The position numbers were made by a program, and so were the translations under genes. A model generated the notes under the pieces. It saw nothing but the letters and a program-made list of their open reading frames with translations, did no database searches and was not told the origin of the DNA. This document shows positions 10,274 to 18,617 of a DNA stretch of 64,000 nt, piece after piece (positions within the stretch are counted from its first letter, which is position 1; the number at the start of each line of letters is the position of its first letter). The stretch is from Roseomonas xinghualingensis (lineage in GTDB: Bacteria; Pseudomonadota; Alphaproteobacteria; Acetobacterales; Acetobacteraceae), in assembly GCF_025791835.1 (NCBI RefSeq), contig NZ_JAOXLP010000001.1, positions 62,001 through 126,000 on the forward strand, written 5' to 3'.

Positions 10274-10485
10274 TGGTTCGTCCTTGGATAGGCCCCGTAT
10301 CTCCGGTCCGCGGGCGGGGCGGAGGCTCTTCTAGGGCGGCATGCGGTGCTCGTCACCGGGGGTTTTCCATGACTTGCACGGCGAAATTGCGTCTGGGGCT
10401 GAACTGTGTTCCGGCGGTCGCGGGGTGATCGTTCCGGATCGGCCGGATTGACGAGGAGCAGCGCTTTCCACACATCCTCGCGACC

Positions 10486-11544
10486 ATGCGCACCGCCCTC
10501 CTCGCGACGACCCTCCTCCTCTCCCTCCCGATTCCGGCCCTGGCCCAGTCGCCCTCCCCGCCCACGGCGGCGCAGGCCGAGGAAGGCTTCCGGGTGCTGA
10601 ACCGCACCGGGCAGGCAGCGACCGCGCTCTTCGCCGTGCGAAGCGGCCGCCCGGATTGGGGTAGCAACCTGCTGCCGCGCAATCTCGATGATGGCCGTGC
10701 CTATCGGCTACGGCCCAATGCCCAGGCGGGCTGCCGCTTCGACGTGAAGCTGGTGCTGGCCGATGGCCGGGAAGCGGTGGCCCGTGGGCAGGACGTCTGC
10801 GCGCAGCGCGACGTGTCGCTGGATGCCGCCGCCATCGCTGCCCCTGGCGCGGGCGGGCAGCCCTCCCCCAACGCGCCGACGCCGCCCCAGGCCCTGCCCC
10901 GCCCCGGCGCCCGCGCGGCCACGGGCACCGGCTTCCTCGTGGCCGGGGAGCGGGTGCTGACCAACCGTCATGTGGTCGAGGGCTGCAACCGCGTGCTGGT
11001 GCGCGCGCCCGATGGCCGCAACCACGCCGCCGTGCCGCCCGCCCGCACCGATGCCAAGCTGGACCTGGCCGTGCTGGCCGTGCCGGGGCTGAACGGGCCG
11101 GTCCTGCCCTTCCGCCAGGACCCGCCGGTGCGGCGCGGTGAGGGCGTCGTGGCCTATGGCTACCCGCTGAGCGGGCTGCTCTCCTCGGATGCCAAGCTGA
11201 CCCGCGGCGAGATCAACGGGATGGCCGGGCTGCGCGACAACCAGGACCAGTTCCAGATCAGCGCGCCCGTGCAGCCGGGCAATTCGGGCGGGCCGCTGCT
11301 GGACATGCAGGGAAATGTGGTGGGCGTGGTCGTCTCCAAGCTGAATGCCCAGGCCGTGGCGGGGCGCACAGGGGATATCGCGCAGAACATCAACTTCGCG
11401 GTGAAGGGCGAACGCGCGGCGGCCTTCCTGCAGGTGGCGGGGGTGACGCCGACGCCCGGGCGCAGCAACGGCCAGGATCGCAGCGCGGCGGATGTGGGGG
11501 AGATCGCGGCGCGGTCCACGGTGTTCATCCGCTGCGAGAAGTGA
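10486..11544 (+). CDS. Secreted trypsin-like serine protease (DegP/S1C-type fold)
   Basis: 352-residue exported protease. The signal peptide MRTALLATTLLLSLPIPALA is cleaved before QSP. An N-terminal domain of about 130 residues of unknown role (GFRVLNRTGQAATALFAVRS...) precedes a Pro-rich linker. The protease domain then carries the catalytic His in VLTNRHVVEGCNRVLV, Asp in DAKLDLAVLAVPG, and Ser in SAPVQPGNSGGPLLDMQG. No PDZ domain follows, so it is not a standard DegP. The N-terminal domain may be a recognition or inhibitory module. A long hairpin follows the stop. Confidence 0.88.
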   Translation: MRTALLATTLLLSLPIPALAQSPSPPTAAQAEEGFRVLNRTGQAATALFAVRSGRPDWGSNLLPRNLDDGRAYRLRPNAQAGCRFDVKLVLADGREAVARGQDVCAQRDVSLDAAAIAAPGAGGQPSPNAPTPPQALPRPGARAATGTGFLVAGERVLTNRHVVEGCNRVLVRAPDGRNHAAVPPARTDAKLDLAVLAVPGLNGPVLPFRQDPPVRRGEGVVAYGYPLSGLLSSDAKLTRGEINGMAGLRDNQDQFQISAPVQPGNSGGPLLDMQGNVVGVVVSKLNAQAVAGRTGDIAQNINFAVKGERAAAFLQVAGVTPTPGRSNGQDRSAADVGEIAARSTVFIRCEK

Positions 11545-11550
11545 CAGGCA

Positions 11551-11591
11551 GGGAGGCGCCATCCGCCCTATCCGGCGGATAGCGCCCCTCC
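11551..11591 (+). terminator. Hairpin terminator after the protease gene
   Basis: Long imperfect stem: GGGAGGCGCCATCCGCC (11551-11567) pairs with GGCGGATAGCGCCCCTCCC after a 6-base loop. No clean T-run follows, so intrinsic termination is likely but not certain. Confidence 0.5.
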
Positions 11592-11615
11592 CCCGCGAGG
11601 CGTATTCTCCCCACG

Positions 11616-12398
11616 ATGTCAGAGCCCAAGCCCAAGCCCCGCGTGGCGCTTTTCGTCACCTGCCTTGTGGACCTGTACCGCCCGACGGTCGGCTTCGCGG
11701 CGATCAGGCTGCTGGAGGAGGCGGGCTGCCAGGTGGAGGTGCCCTCCCTCCAGACCTGCTGCGGCCAGCCCGCCTACAACACCGGGGACCGGGCGACGGC
11801 GAAGGACCTGGCCCGGCCGGTGATCGATGCCTTCATCGGCTATGATTTCGTGGTGGCGCCCTCCGGCTCCTGCGCCGGGATGATCGCGCATCACTATCCC
11901 AGCCTGTTCGAGGACGATCCCGATTACCGCGGCCGCGCCGAGGCGCTGGCATCCCGGACACATGAGCTCACCGCCTTCCTGGCCGATATCATGGGCCTGG
12001 ACACGGCACGGGCACCCTATGACGGCGTGGCCGCCTATCACGATTCCTGCTCGGGCCTGCGGGAGATGGGCGTGAAGGCTCAGCCCCGCCGGCTGCTGGC
12101 GAAGGTCCCCGGCCTGACGCTCAAGGAACTGGCGGAACCGGAACTGTGCTGCGGCTTCGGCGGCACCTTCTGCGTGAAGTACCCGGATATCTCGACGCGC
12201 ATGGTGTCCGACAAGGTCGCCGATATCCGCGCCACCGGGGCGGACACGCTGCTCGCCGGCGACATGGGCTGCCTGCTGAACATGGCCGGCCGCCTGAAGC
12301 GCGAAGGCAGCGAGGTGCATGTACGCCACGTGACCGAGGTGCTGGCGGGAATGACCGCGGATGTGGCGCCGATCGGAGAGGCGCCGGAAGGGCTCTGA
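11616..12398 (+). CDS. LutA/YkgE-type (Fe-S)-binding oxidoreductase subunit
   Basis: 260-residue protein with two CCG (DUF224) cysteine-rich domains: SLQTCCGQPAYNTGDRAT near residue 50 and ELCCGFGGTFCVKYPDISTR near residue 180, with HDSCSGLREMGV between. These bind Fe-S or act as heterodisulfide-reductase-like sites. In LutABC, the LutA subunit with LutB and LutC oxidises L-lactate; glycolate oxidase GlcF shares the motif. No lutB, lutC or glcDE lies nearby, so partners must be encoded elsewhere. It is a single gene between the protease and the Rieske fusion. Confidence 0.88.
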   Translation: MSEPKPKPRVALFVTCLVDLYRPTVGFAAIRLLEEAGCQVEVPSLQTCCGQPAYNTGDRATAKDLARPVIDAFIGYDFVVAPSGSCAGMIAHHYPSLFEDDPDYRGRAEALASRTHELTAFLADIMGLDTARAPYDGVAAYHDSCSGLREMGVKAQPRRLLAKVPGLTLKELAEPELCCGFGGTFCVKYPDISTRMVSDKVADIRATGADTLLAGDMGCLLNMAGRLKREGSEVHVRHVTEVLAGMTADVAPIGEAPEGL

Positions 12399-12686
12399 GG
12401 CTCCCGCGGAGGCTCTACCGCCGGGGTAACGGCGGTCACCCGGATCGCGCACCGGATCTTCGCCATGGGGCGGCAGCATCCACCGCTTTCCGGAATCTGG
12501 CTGCGGTATCAGCGACCTGGGTTGGATCAACCCGCCGGGCGTATCGCTCCACCAAGGGGCAGGGCCAGCCGCGCTTCCGGGGCGGCCCGCTTATCAAAGG
12601 GCACCCGCACAAACCTTTGGAAGCATGCCCGCGTTGAGCAGGGATGTTTGCTTGGCCGCAACAGACCGCGCTCCGGGGAGCACGCC

Positions 12687-14171
12687 ATGAGACGACCGGG
12701 ATTCGCCAGGATCGCCAATGCGCTCATTGGCCGGGTTGAAAAAGCTTCATCACTCGACCGGCCGGGCTACGCCGCCGACACCGCCATCGCGCGTCCCGCT
12801 CAGATCGCGGGATCTCCGGCCGAGAAGGTTGGCAACGCGCTCCATGGGACCTGGTACGGCCACCCCCTTCATCCGATGCTCGTGACCCTCCCGATCGGTG
12901 CCTGGACTCTCGCCTTCGGGCTGGATCTCCTGGCGATGCTTGGCGTCCGGTCCAGGGGCATGGAACGCGGCGCCGACATGGCCCTGAAGGCAGGCGCAGC
13001 CGGTGCCGTCGCGGCGGCAGCGGCGGGAATGGCGGACTGGCAGCACACCAACGGGCGCGACCGCCGGATCGGCACGGCTCATGCACTCGTCAACAGCACC
13101 GCCCTCGGGCTCAACCTGCTCTCCATCGCGCTTCGTGGAGGCGGCGACATCCGCCGCGGCAGGCTGGCCAGCGCCGCCGGCTGGGCCTGCCTGTTCGTAG
13201 GGGGCTATCTCGGCGGGCACATGGTGTATCGCCGCCAGATTGGCGTGGACCATGCCGACCGCAGCCCGGAACCTCGCGATTTCCAGGCGGTTCTGCCCGT
13301 CATGGAACTGGAGGAGGACCGGCCGCGGCGCGTTGAGGTCTGGGACGAGAACACCCGGCAGAAGATCGGCGTGGTCCTAGTCAGGCATCAGGGACGCGTC
13401 CATGCCATGGGCGCGCGATGTTCCCACATGGGTGGGCCGCTGGACCAGGGCTGGGTTTTGAAGGGCGCGCTGGTCTGCCCCTGGCACGGGTCCAGCTACG
13501 ACCTGAAAAGCGGATGGCCCACCAGCGGGCCTTCAACCTGCCCGCAGCCGCGCTACGAGGTCCGGGTCACGAAGGGCATGGTGGAGATCAGACGGGAACA
13601 GGAGCCCGGCGACGAGGTCGTCACCGCCGCGGATGCGGCCAGGCAACCGTCAATGGCGCTGCAGCCGGAGGCCGCCGTCTCCCTCGGGGGCAGGAAAGCC
13701 GATGAAGTCCTGTTCGAGCACCATGAGCTGATCCGGCGCCTCTTCGAGGCGATCAAGAAGACGCCCCGCGATGATCCACAGCGCCGTGACCTGATGCGGA
13801 TTCTCGCCTCCGAGCTGGAAATCCACGAGTATATCGAGGACCACATCTTCTATCCCGCGGTCCAGCCCATCAGCGAGGATGTGCCGATCGCCCATTCTGA
13901 GCATCGCCAGCTATCCGACCTGCTGGCGATGACCTTGAAGCTGAATACGGCAAGCCCGGAATTCGAGGAGCACCTGCAGGCGCTCCATGCCGCCATGGAT
14001 CATCATGCCGGTTCGGAGGAACGATCGATGTTCCGGGAGGCACAGCGGCTTGGCGATGCCCGCCTCCGGACATTGGGGCAGGCGCTGGAATCAATGCTGG
14101 AGGAGCAGAGGACCTCACGCGCCCGGCGCATGTTCCGTGACCTGAAGATCAGGCTGTTGGAAGGGGTCTAG
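12687..14171 (+). CDS. DUF2231 membrane - Rieske [2Fe-2S] - hemerythrin fusion protein
   Basis: 494-residue three-part protein. Residues about 45-185 are a DUF2231-type membrane domain with four hydrophobic helices, opened by HGTWYGHPLHPMLVTLPIGA. Residues about 205-300 form a Rieske domain with both cluster motifs, CSHMGGPLDQG (Cys245, His247) and CPWHGSSYDL (Cys264, His267). Residues about 340-460 are a hemerythrin HHE domain with ligand-type residues in FEHHELIRRLF, HEYIEDHIFYP, HSEHRQL and HHAGSEER. ATG 12687 follows GGGGAG at good spacing; the 74 upstream in-frame codons from 12465 lack conservation. The combination suggests a membrane electron-transfer protein with an oxygen- or nitric-oxide-binding di-iron site; this is inference. 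Monocistronic. Confidence 0.9.
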   Translation: MRRPGFARIANALIGRVEKASSLDRPGYAADTAIARPAQIAGSPAEKVGNALHGTWYGHPLHPMLVTLPIGAWTLAFGLDLLAMLGVRSRGMERGADMALKAGAAGAVAAAAAGMADWQHTNGRDRRIGTAHALVNSTALGLNLLSIALRGGGDIRRGRLASAAGWACLFVGGYLGGHMVYRRQIGVDHADRSPEPRDFQAVLPVMELEEDRPRRVEVWDENTRQKIGVVLVRHQGRVHAMGARCSHMGGPLDQGWVLKGALVCPWHGSSYDLKSGWPTSGPSTCPQPRYEVRVTKGMVEIRREQEPGDEVVTAADAARQPSMALQPEAAVSLGGRKADEVLFEHHELIRRLFEAIKKTPRDDPQRRDLMRILASELEIHEYIEDHIFYPAVQPISEDVPIAHSEHRQLSDLLAMTLKLNTASPEFEEHLQALHAAMDHHAGSEERSMFREAQRLGDARLRTLGQALESMLEEQRTSRARRMFRDLKIRLLEGV

Positions 14172-14295
14172 GGAGATCCCGGACCGCTCCCTCACCCGTC
14201 GCCCATCCGGAAGCGACGTGGCTGCTTACAGCAGGGGAAGATCGAAACGGACGTGACCGGCCAGAGGCCGTTCGGTGCCGGCCGAACACCAGGCG

Positions 14296-14559
14296 CTACC
14301 TGAGTTGACTGTCCTTGCTGCCTCTCCGGTTGAACCCAATGTTCACCGGGCGGCGATCAAGAGCCGACTGGCAAGTGACGCAGGTTCGCACTCCGGGGAG
14401 CGCGGCGCGCCGCGCTGCCGGAATCTCGTCGCCACACTCCAGGCAATGCGTTCCTCCATCCCCCGTGGGGAGGTGGGCACGCGCCCTCAACACCCCATCC
14501 GTGACGGTGTCGTCGATCTGATCCTGTACCGCACCGTCCGGAGCCCATCCATTCGCCAT
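14296..14559 (-). CDS. DksA/TraR-type C4 zinc-finger protein
   Basis: 87-residue protein. The N-terminal half is helical and acidic (VQDQIDDTVTDGVLRARAHL). The C-terminal half carries the zinc finger CLECGDEIPAARRAALPG followed by CVTCQSALDRR, as in short TraR/YbiI proteins that bind the RNA polymerase secondary channel or have unknown roles. It is much shorter than DksA and lacks a long coiled coil with the acidic tip. ATG 14559 is chosen. Single gene between the fusion protein and mltA, both gaps being empty. Confidence 0.82.
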   Translation of the reverse strand: MANGWAPDGAVQDQIDDTVTDGVLRARAHLPTGDGGTHCLECGDEIPAARRAALPGVRTCVTCQSALDRRPVNIGFNRRGSKDSQLR

Positions 14560-14687
14560 TGTCGCCACCTGACCTGATTGGCGTCGAAGCAAGTACAGTT
14601 GGGAACGCCAATGGAGGCTTCAATAAGCACTGGCGCGAAGGCAAGGTTTCGACGGCGTTGTTCTTGCCCATCTCGGCCGGCGGGGTT

Positions 14688-14706
14688 CCAGGGGCAGCGC
14701 CCCTGG
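14688..14706. repeat. Single palindromic module after mltA
   Basis: CCAGGGGCAGCGCCCCTGG abuts the mltA stop codon, preceded by CGGGGTT as in the complete copies. It is the same module as 5035-5053 and 17903-17921. In the mltA direction it would form a hairpin right after the stop. Confidence 0.75.
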
Positions 14707-15687
14707 TCAGCCCCCCTTCGGTCTCAACACCCAGACCCGCCCCTTCTCCCGCATCTGCCCGGCGGCGGCGCCGGCCTCATCCCCCCAGCCCCAGAACAGG
14801 TCCGCCCGGGCCGGCCCACGGATCGCGCCCCCGGTATCCCCGGCCACCACCAGCCGCTCCAGCTTCTCTCCGCTCAGGGGATGCCGCGTCGTGATCCAAA
14901 GAAGCGATCCCAGCGGCGTATGTGCCCGGTCCACCGCCACCGACCGCCCGGGCGTGAGCGGCGCCCCCAGCGTCCCCGCCGGCCCACCCTCGGCGGGCAG
15001 GTCATCCCTCCAGCCGAAGAACACCCAGGACGGATTGCCCTGCATCAGCGCCCGCGCCTCCTCGGGCGGCGCCTCCTGCAGCCAGGCGCGGATGGACTGC
15101 ATGGAGACATCCTCCCGCGCCATGGCCCCGCGCTCGATCAGCAGCCGCCCGATCGGCACGTAAGGGTGCTGGTTCTTCCCGGCATAGCCGAGCCGGCGCA
15201 CGGTTCCGTCCGGATAAACCCCGCGCCCCGAACCCTGGATCTGCAGGAAGAAGGCATCCACCGGATCGGCCCAGGCCAGGATCTCGCCCGGCCATTCACC
15301 CCGCGCCACGGCGGCCTCGATCCCTGCCCGGTCCATATCCGGCGCATCGGGGGCAGGCGCCAGCAACGGGGCGGTAAAGCCAGGCGCGCGCACGGGCGAA
15401 ATCCGCAGCACCGGCTCGTAATAGCCGGTGATCAGGCCCTCCCCGGCGGAAGCGGGCTCGAAATGCGCTTCCAGGAAGGCCCGGGCGGCGCGCTCATCCC
15501 CGGCGGGCAGCCGGGCCGCCTCGGCGCAGGCCGCGGCAAGGGGCCCCGGGTCCCTCATGGCGGTGCAGCCCGCCTGGAAGGCCGGAACAGCTTCGGACAC
15601 GCGGTCCCGGTCCCAGCCCGGAAGGTCGCAGCCGGGCAGCAAAAGAAAAAGGGAGAGCCGGAGGCCGCGCCTCCAAACCCTCCCCAT
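14707..15687 (-). CDS. mltA: Membrane-bound lytic murein transglycosylase A
   Basis: Cleaves peptidoglycan glycan strands to 1,6-anhydro muropeptides at the outer membrane. About 326 residues. Lipoprotein signal with lipobox LLPGC. The MltA domain contains LITGYYEPVLRISPVRAPGF and IQGSGRGVYPDGTVRRLGYA, and the C-terminal 3D domain has VVAGDTGGAIRGPARADLFW with the catalytic-type Asp. ATG 15687 is preferred over the upstream TTG 15708. It lies 30 bp downstream of timA on the same strand, the conserved alphaproteobacterial timA-mltA order, and likely shares its transcript. Confidence 0.95.
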   Translation of the reverse strand: MGRVWRRGLRLSLFLLLPGCDLPGWDRDRVSEAVPAFQAGCTAMRDPGPLAAACAEAARLPAGDERAARAFLEAHFEPASAGEGLITGYYEPVLRISPVRAPGFTAPLLAPAPDAPDMDRAGIEAAVARGEWPGEILAWADPVDAFFLQIQGSGRGVYPDGTVRRLGYAGKNQHPYVPIGRLLIERGAMAREDVSMQSIRAWLQEAPPEEARALMQGNPSWVFFGWRDDLPAEGGPAGTLGAPLTPGRSVAVDRAHTPLGSLLWITTRHPLSGEKLERLVVAGDTGGAIRGPARADLFWGWGDEAGAAAGQMREKGRVWVLRPKGG

Positions 15688-15717
15688 GGATTGCACTGGA
15701 ACCTTCAAGCGGCAGGA

Positions 15718-16374
15718 TTACGCAGAACGGGTGCCCACCAGCTTCCAGGTGGGATCGGCGTTCTGCACATCCCGCTGGAAGGTCCAGATATCGGTCAGCT
15801 CGGTCACGGCATCGGCACCGGCCACGGGCTTGCCGGCCGCATCCGTCGTCAGGTTCACCTGATCGGACACGAAGCGCACCGTCACCTCGGCGATGGTGCC
15901 GCGCAGGTCCGCGCCATCGATCACCGCCTCGCGAATCTCGCGGATCTCGGTCCGCTGCACCTCGCCCTTGGCCTCGCGCTCGCTGATCGCGCCCTCGAAG
16001 CCCGCATAGGTCTCGTCGGACAGCAGGTCACGCAACAGCGGCCGGTTACCGGCGGCGAAGCCCTCCACGATCATGCGGAAAGCGCCCTCGGCCCCATTCA
16101 GGAAGCCAGCCGGATCGAAGCTCGGATCGGCGGAACGGATGCGCGCCAGCGCCTGCCCCACCGGGCCCCGCGCATCGGGCACGCCGCGATGCGGCACCGC
16201 CGGTGCCGGCACGGCATCAGTCCCCACGGGTGCCACCGGAACGGGCGCACGCTCGCCCGGTGGGCGTTCGAAGCCGGTTCGCCGTCCCAGCACGCTGCGC
16301 AGGCGCAGCACCAGGAAGGCTGCCACCATCCCGAACAGGATCAGATCAATCGGGAAGCCGCCGCCCTGCATCAT
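15718..16374 (-). CDS. timA: Tim44-like inner-membrane protein (TimA)
   Basis: 218 residues. One N-terminal membrane helix (FPIDLILFGMVAAFLVLRLR) is followed by a Pro-rich linker and a Tim44 domain (FRMIVEGFAAGNRPLLRDLL ... VTVRFVSDQVNLTTDAAG ... DIWTFQRDVQNADPTWKLVG). In alphaproteobacteria this protein is encoded beside secB and mltA and is thought to be the ancestor of mitochondrial Tim44. GAGGAG six bases before the ATG supports start 16374. First gene of timA-mltA, divergent from the histidine phosphatase. Confidence 0.93.
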   Translation of the reverse strand: MMQGGGFPIDLILFGMVAAFLVLRLRSVLGRRTGFERPPGERAPVPVAPVGTDAVPAPAVPHRGVPDARGPVGQALARIRSADPSFDPAGFLNGAEGAFRMIVEGFAAGNRPLLRDLLSDETYAGFEGAISEREAKGEVQRTEIREIREAVIDGADLRGTIAEVTVRFVSDQVNLTTDAAGKPVAGADAVTELTDIWTFQRDVQNADPTWKLVGTRSA

Positions 16375-16489
16375 AATCTCCTCATGACATAACAGTTAGG
16401 CGCGAGGTGGCCCCGCCGCAACAGCGCGATCCATTGTGTGACCCGCCTTCGACCGCTACCTGCATCCGCCGAGACCGGAGGACCCGCCC

Positions 16490-17047
16490 ATGATCCTGCT
16501 GCGACACGGCCAAAGCGAGTTCAACCTGCACTTCAATGCCACGCGCCAGGATCCAGGCATCGAGGATCCGAAGCTTACCCCGCTCGGCCATGAGCAGGCG
16601 GAGGCGGCCGCCGAAGCCCTCGCGCGGGAAGGCGTCACCAGCATCCTCGCCAGCCCCTATACACGCGCCCTGCAAACGGCGGCCCCCCTGGCCCGCCGCC
16701 TGGGCCTGCCCGTCCATGTCCAGCCTCTCGTGAGAGAACGCTTCGCCTTCGCCTGCGACATCGGCTCCCACCGCGACATTCTCGCCGAGGCCTGGCCCGA
16801 GCACGATTTCGCCCATCTCGACGCCATCTGGTGGCCCGAGGAGGAGGAGCCCGGCGATTCCGTCATCACCCGTGCCCGGCACTTCCGGCACGAGATGCGC
16901 GAGCGCCCGGACTGGACCCATACCGTCGTCGTCTGCCACTGGGGCTTCATCCTGGCCATGACCGGTCAATCCCTGATGAACGGCCAGTGGATCCGCATCG
17001 ACCCCACCGAGGATGGTCCCGAGACCGTCTCCTGGCACCACGGCTAG
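16490..17047 (+). CDS. Histidine phosphatase family protein
   Basis: 185-residue phosphoglycerate-mutase-like phosphatase. The catalytic RHG motif is at the very start (MILLRHGQSEFNLHFN), with Glu/His residues later in VVVCHWGFILAMTGQS. TPLGHEQAEAAAEALAREGV and ILASPYTRALQTAAPLARRL are typical. The substrate is unknown; such proteins dephosphorylate sugars, nucleotides or signalling compounds. It lies between timA and secB and reads toward secB, 80 bp upstream of it, so the two may be co-transcribed. Confidence 0.9.
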   Translation: MILLRHGQSEFNLHFNATRQDPGIEDPKLTPLGHEQAEAAAEALAREGVTSILASPYTRALQTAAPLARRLGLPVHVQPLVRERFAFACDIGSHRDILAEAWPEHDFAHLDAIWWPEEEEPGDSVITRARHFRHEMRERPDWTHTVVVCHWGFILAMTGQSLMNGQWIRIDPTEDGPETVSWHHG

Positions 17048-17127
17048 GCCGCCGGCCTCCCGCCTGACATCCCGCCCCGCCGCGTGCTACCCCGCCCCGC
17101 GAACTGCCAGACAAGGCCCCAGAAACC

Positions 17128-17649
17128 ATGTCCGACCTGCCGCCCCTCCCGAACCAGCCGCCTGCCGGCGCCCCGGATGGCCAGCCCCAGGGCCCGCTGA
17201 TCGTCAATCTTCAGTACGTGAAGGACCTCTCCTTCGAGGTTCCGGGCGCGCCTGAGATCTACACCTCGCTGCGCGAGCAGCCCCGCATCGACGTGGCCCT
17301 TGATGTCCAGGCCCGCGCCTTGCAGCAGGGCGGCAACGTCTTCGAAGTCACCCTGCAGATCCGCTGCGAGGCCAAGACCACGGAGAACGTGACCGCCTTC
17401 ATTGTGGAGCTGGCCTATTGCGGCATCTTCACCGTGAACGTGCAGCCGGACGTGCTCGAGCCCGTGCTGCTGGTCGAGTGCCCGCGCCTGCTCTTCCCCT
17501 TCGCGCGCAACATCCTCTCCGACGTCACCCGCGACGGCGGCTTCATGCCGGTGGCGCTGACGCCGATCGACTTCGTGGCCCTGTGGCAGTCCCGCCGCGG
17601 CCAGCAGCAGGCGCAGGGCGGGGCGCCGGAAGGAACGATGCTGTCCTGA
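17128..17649 (+). CDS. secB: Protein-export chaperone SecB
   Basis: 173-residue cytosolic tetrameric chaperone that holds preproteins unfolded and delivers them to SecA. Diagnostic segments are LIVNLQYVKDLSFEVPGAPE, IDVALDVQARALQQGGNVFE and CPRLLFPFARNILSDVTRDG followed by GGFMPVALTPIDFVALW. The N-terminal Pro-rich extension is common in alphaproteobacterial SecB. It is followed by palindromic repeat copy B and, convergently, maf. The genes that usually sit here (dnaQ, coaE, aroE) are absent. Confidence 0.97.
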   Translation: MSDLPPLPNQPPAGAPDGQPQGPLIVNLQYVKDLSFEVPGAPEIYTSLREQPRIDVALDVQARALQQGGNVFEVTLQIRCEAKTTENVTAFIVELAYCGIFTVNVQPDVLEPVLLVECPRLLFPFARNILSDVTRDGGFMPVALTPIDFVALWQSRRGQQQAQGGAPEGTMLS

Positions 17650-17683
17650 TGACGCATCGGGGCCGCCCCTAGCCGCGGTGGCC

Positions 17684-17928
17684 CCGGAGGCTCTGCCTCC
17701 GGACCTCCGCCGGGGTGGCAGCGGCCACCCCGGACCCCTCGTCAGGTTTTCAGCGAAACAACGGGATCAGTAGCGCCGCAGGCAAGCAACCTTGGCCGCG
17801 CGGGCTGCCATGCCAGTCGCCTGAGGTCATGGACCTCAGGCGCGCTTCCAAACAAAAACAGATCGCGGGGTCCGGGGAGCCCGGCGGCTCCCCGGGGGGG
17901 TTCCAGGGGCGGCGCCCCTGGGGCCGCC
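17684..17928. repeat. Composite palindromic repeat, copy B (five modules)
   Basis: Inverted copy of 5028-5272, nearly identical over about 245 bp. Modules in order are CCGGAGGC (17684-17702), CCGGGGTGGC (about 17712-17735), CGCCTGAGGT (17818-17842), CCGGGGAGCC (about 17874-17897) and CCAGGGGC (17903-17921). It fills the gap between the convergent secB and maf, with the first module 34 bp after the secB stop and the last 12 bp after the maf stop. Confidence 0.9.
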
Positions 17929-17933
17929 AGCGA

Positions 17934-18557
17934 TCACCCCATCAGCACCCCATGCTGGCGCAGGAATCCCAGCAGCGGCAGCAGTGGCAGGCCGAGGATA
18001 GCCGCGTATTCGCCCTCCACCCGGTCGAAGAGATGGATGCCCGCCCCTTCCAGCCGGTAGGCGCCGACGCTGGACGTCACCGTCTCGCCTTCCAGCGCCA
18101 GATAGGCGTCGATGAAGGCATCCGAGACCGGGCGCATGGTCAGCCGCGGCGTCGCGACATGCTGCCAGATGCGCTGCCCGCCCCGCCAGCAGAGCACGGC
18201 GGTGACGAGTTGATGCGTCTGCCCGCGCAGCGCCTCCAGATGCCCGCGCGCGGCCTCGACGCTTTCCGGCTTGTCGAACCAGCGATCCCCCAGCACCAGC
18301 ATCTGGTCGCAGCCGATCACCAGCGCCTCCGGCCGCCGCGCCGCGATCCGGCGTGCCTTGGCCTCCGCCAGCATCATCGCCGCATCGGCCGCCGAATACC
18401 CCTCGGCGCGGGCGCTTTCCTTGATCGCGCCTTCATCCACCGCGGCCGCGATCGCCTCGAAGCGCAGCCCCGCCGCCTCCAGCACCGCTTTCCGTGCCGC
18501 TGAAGCGCTGGCCAGCACGATACCCGGCTCTTCCGCCTGAAAGCCCCTCATTCCCAT
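17934..18557 (-). CDS. maf: Maf-like nucleoside-triphosphate pyrophosphatase
   Basis: 207-residue enzyme that hydrolyses non-canonical or modified NTPs to NMPs. It has the Maf signature GIVLASASAARKAVLEAAG, then AKARRIAARRPEALVIGCDQ with the catalytic Asp region, FDKPESVEAARGHLEALRGQ, and AVLCWRGGQRIW. Start ATG 18557 or 18551 (MRGFQ). It lies downstream of ppsR on the same strand with a hairpin between, matching the alphaproteobacterial ppsR-maf order next to the origin. Confidence 0.93.
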   Translation of the reverse strand: MGMRGFQAEEPGIVLASASAARKAVLEAAGLRFEAIAAAVDEGAIKESARAEGYSAADAAMMLAEAKARRIAARRPEALVIGCDQMLVLGDRWFDKPESVEAARGHLEALRGQTHQLVTAVLCWRGGQRIWQHVATPRLTMRPVSDAFIDAYLALEGETVTSSVGAYRLEGAGIHLFDRVEGEYAAILGLPLLPLLGFLRQHGVLMG

Positions 18558-18567
18558 CCTCGACAGT

Positions 18568-18602
18568 CAAAAACAGAAGGGATCCGGGGGTGCCTCCCCC
18601 GG
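18568..18602 (-). terminator. Terminator-like hairpin between ppsR and maf
   Basis: Arms CCGGGGG (18584-18590) and CCCCCGG (18596-18602) with a 5-base loop. On the minus strand it is followed by a CTGTTTTTG stretch. It lies 16 bp after the ppsR stop and just before the maf start, so maf may be partly uncoupled from ppsR. Confidence 0.55.
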
Positions 18603-18617
18603 CTTCTTCCCTTTTCC

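Noticed and set aside
12465..12686. N-terminal extension of the Rieske-hemerythrin fusion
   Set aside because: Non-conserved basic/low-complexity sequence; ATG 12687 has a proper GGGGAG site.
17715..18503. 262-codon plus-strand frame starting inside repeat copy B
   Set aside because: Its first 70 residues are only the repeat translated (same peptide appears from copy A at 4654-5211), and the rest is antisense to maf.
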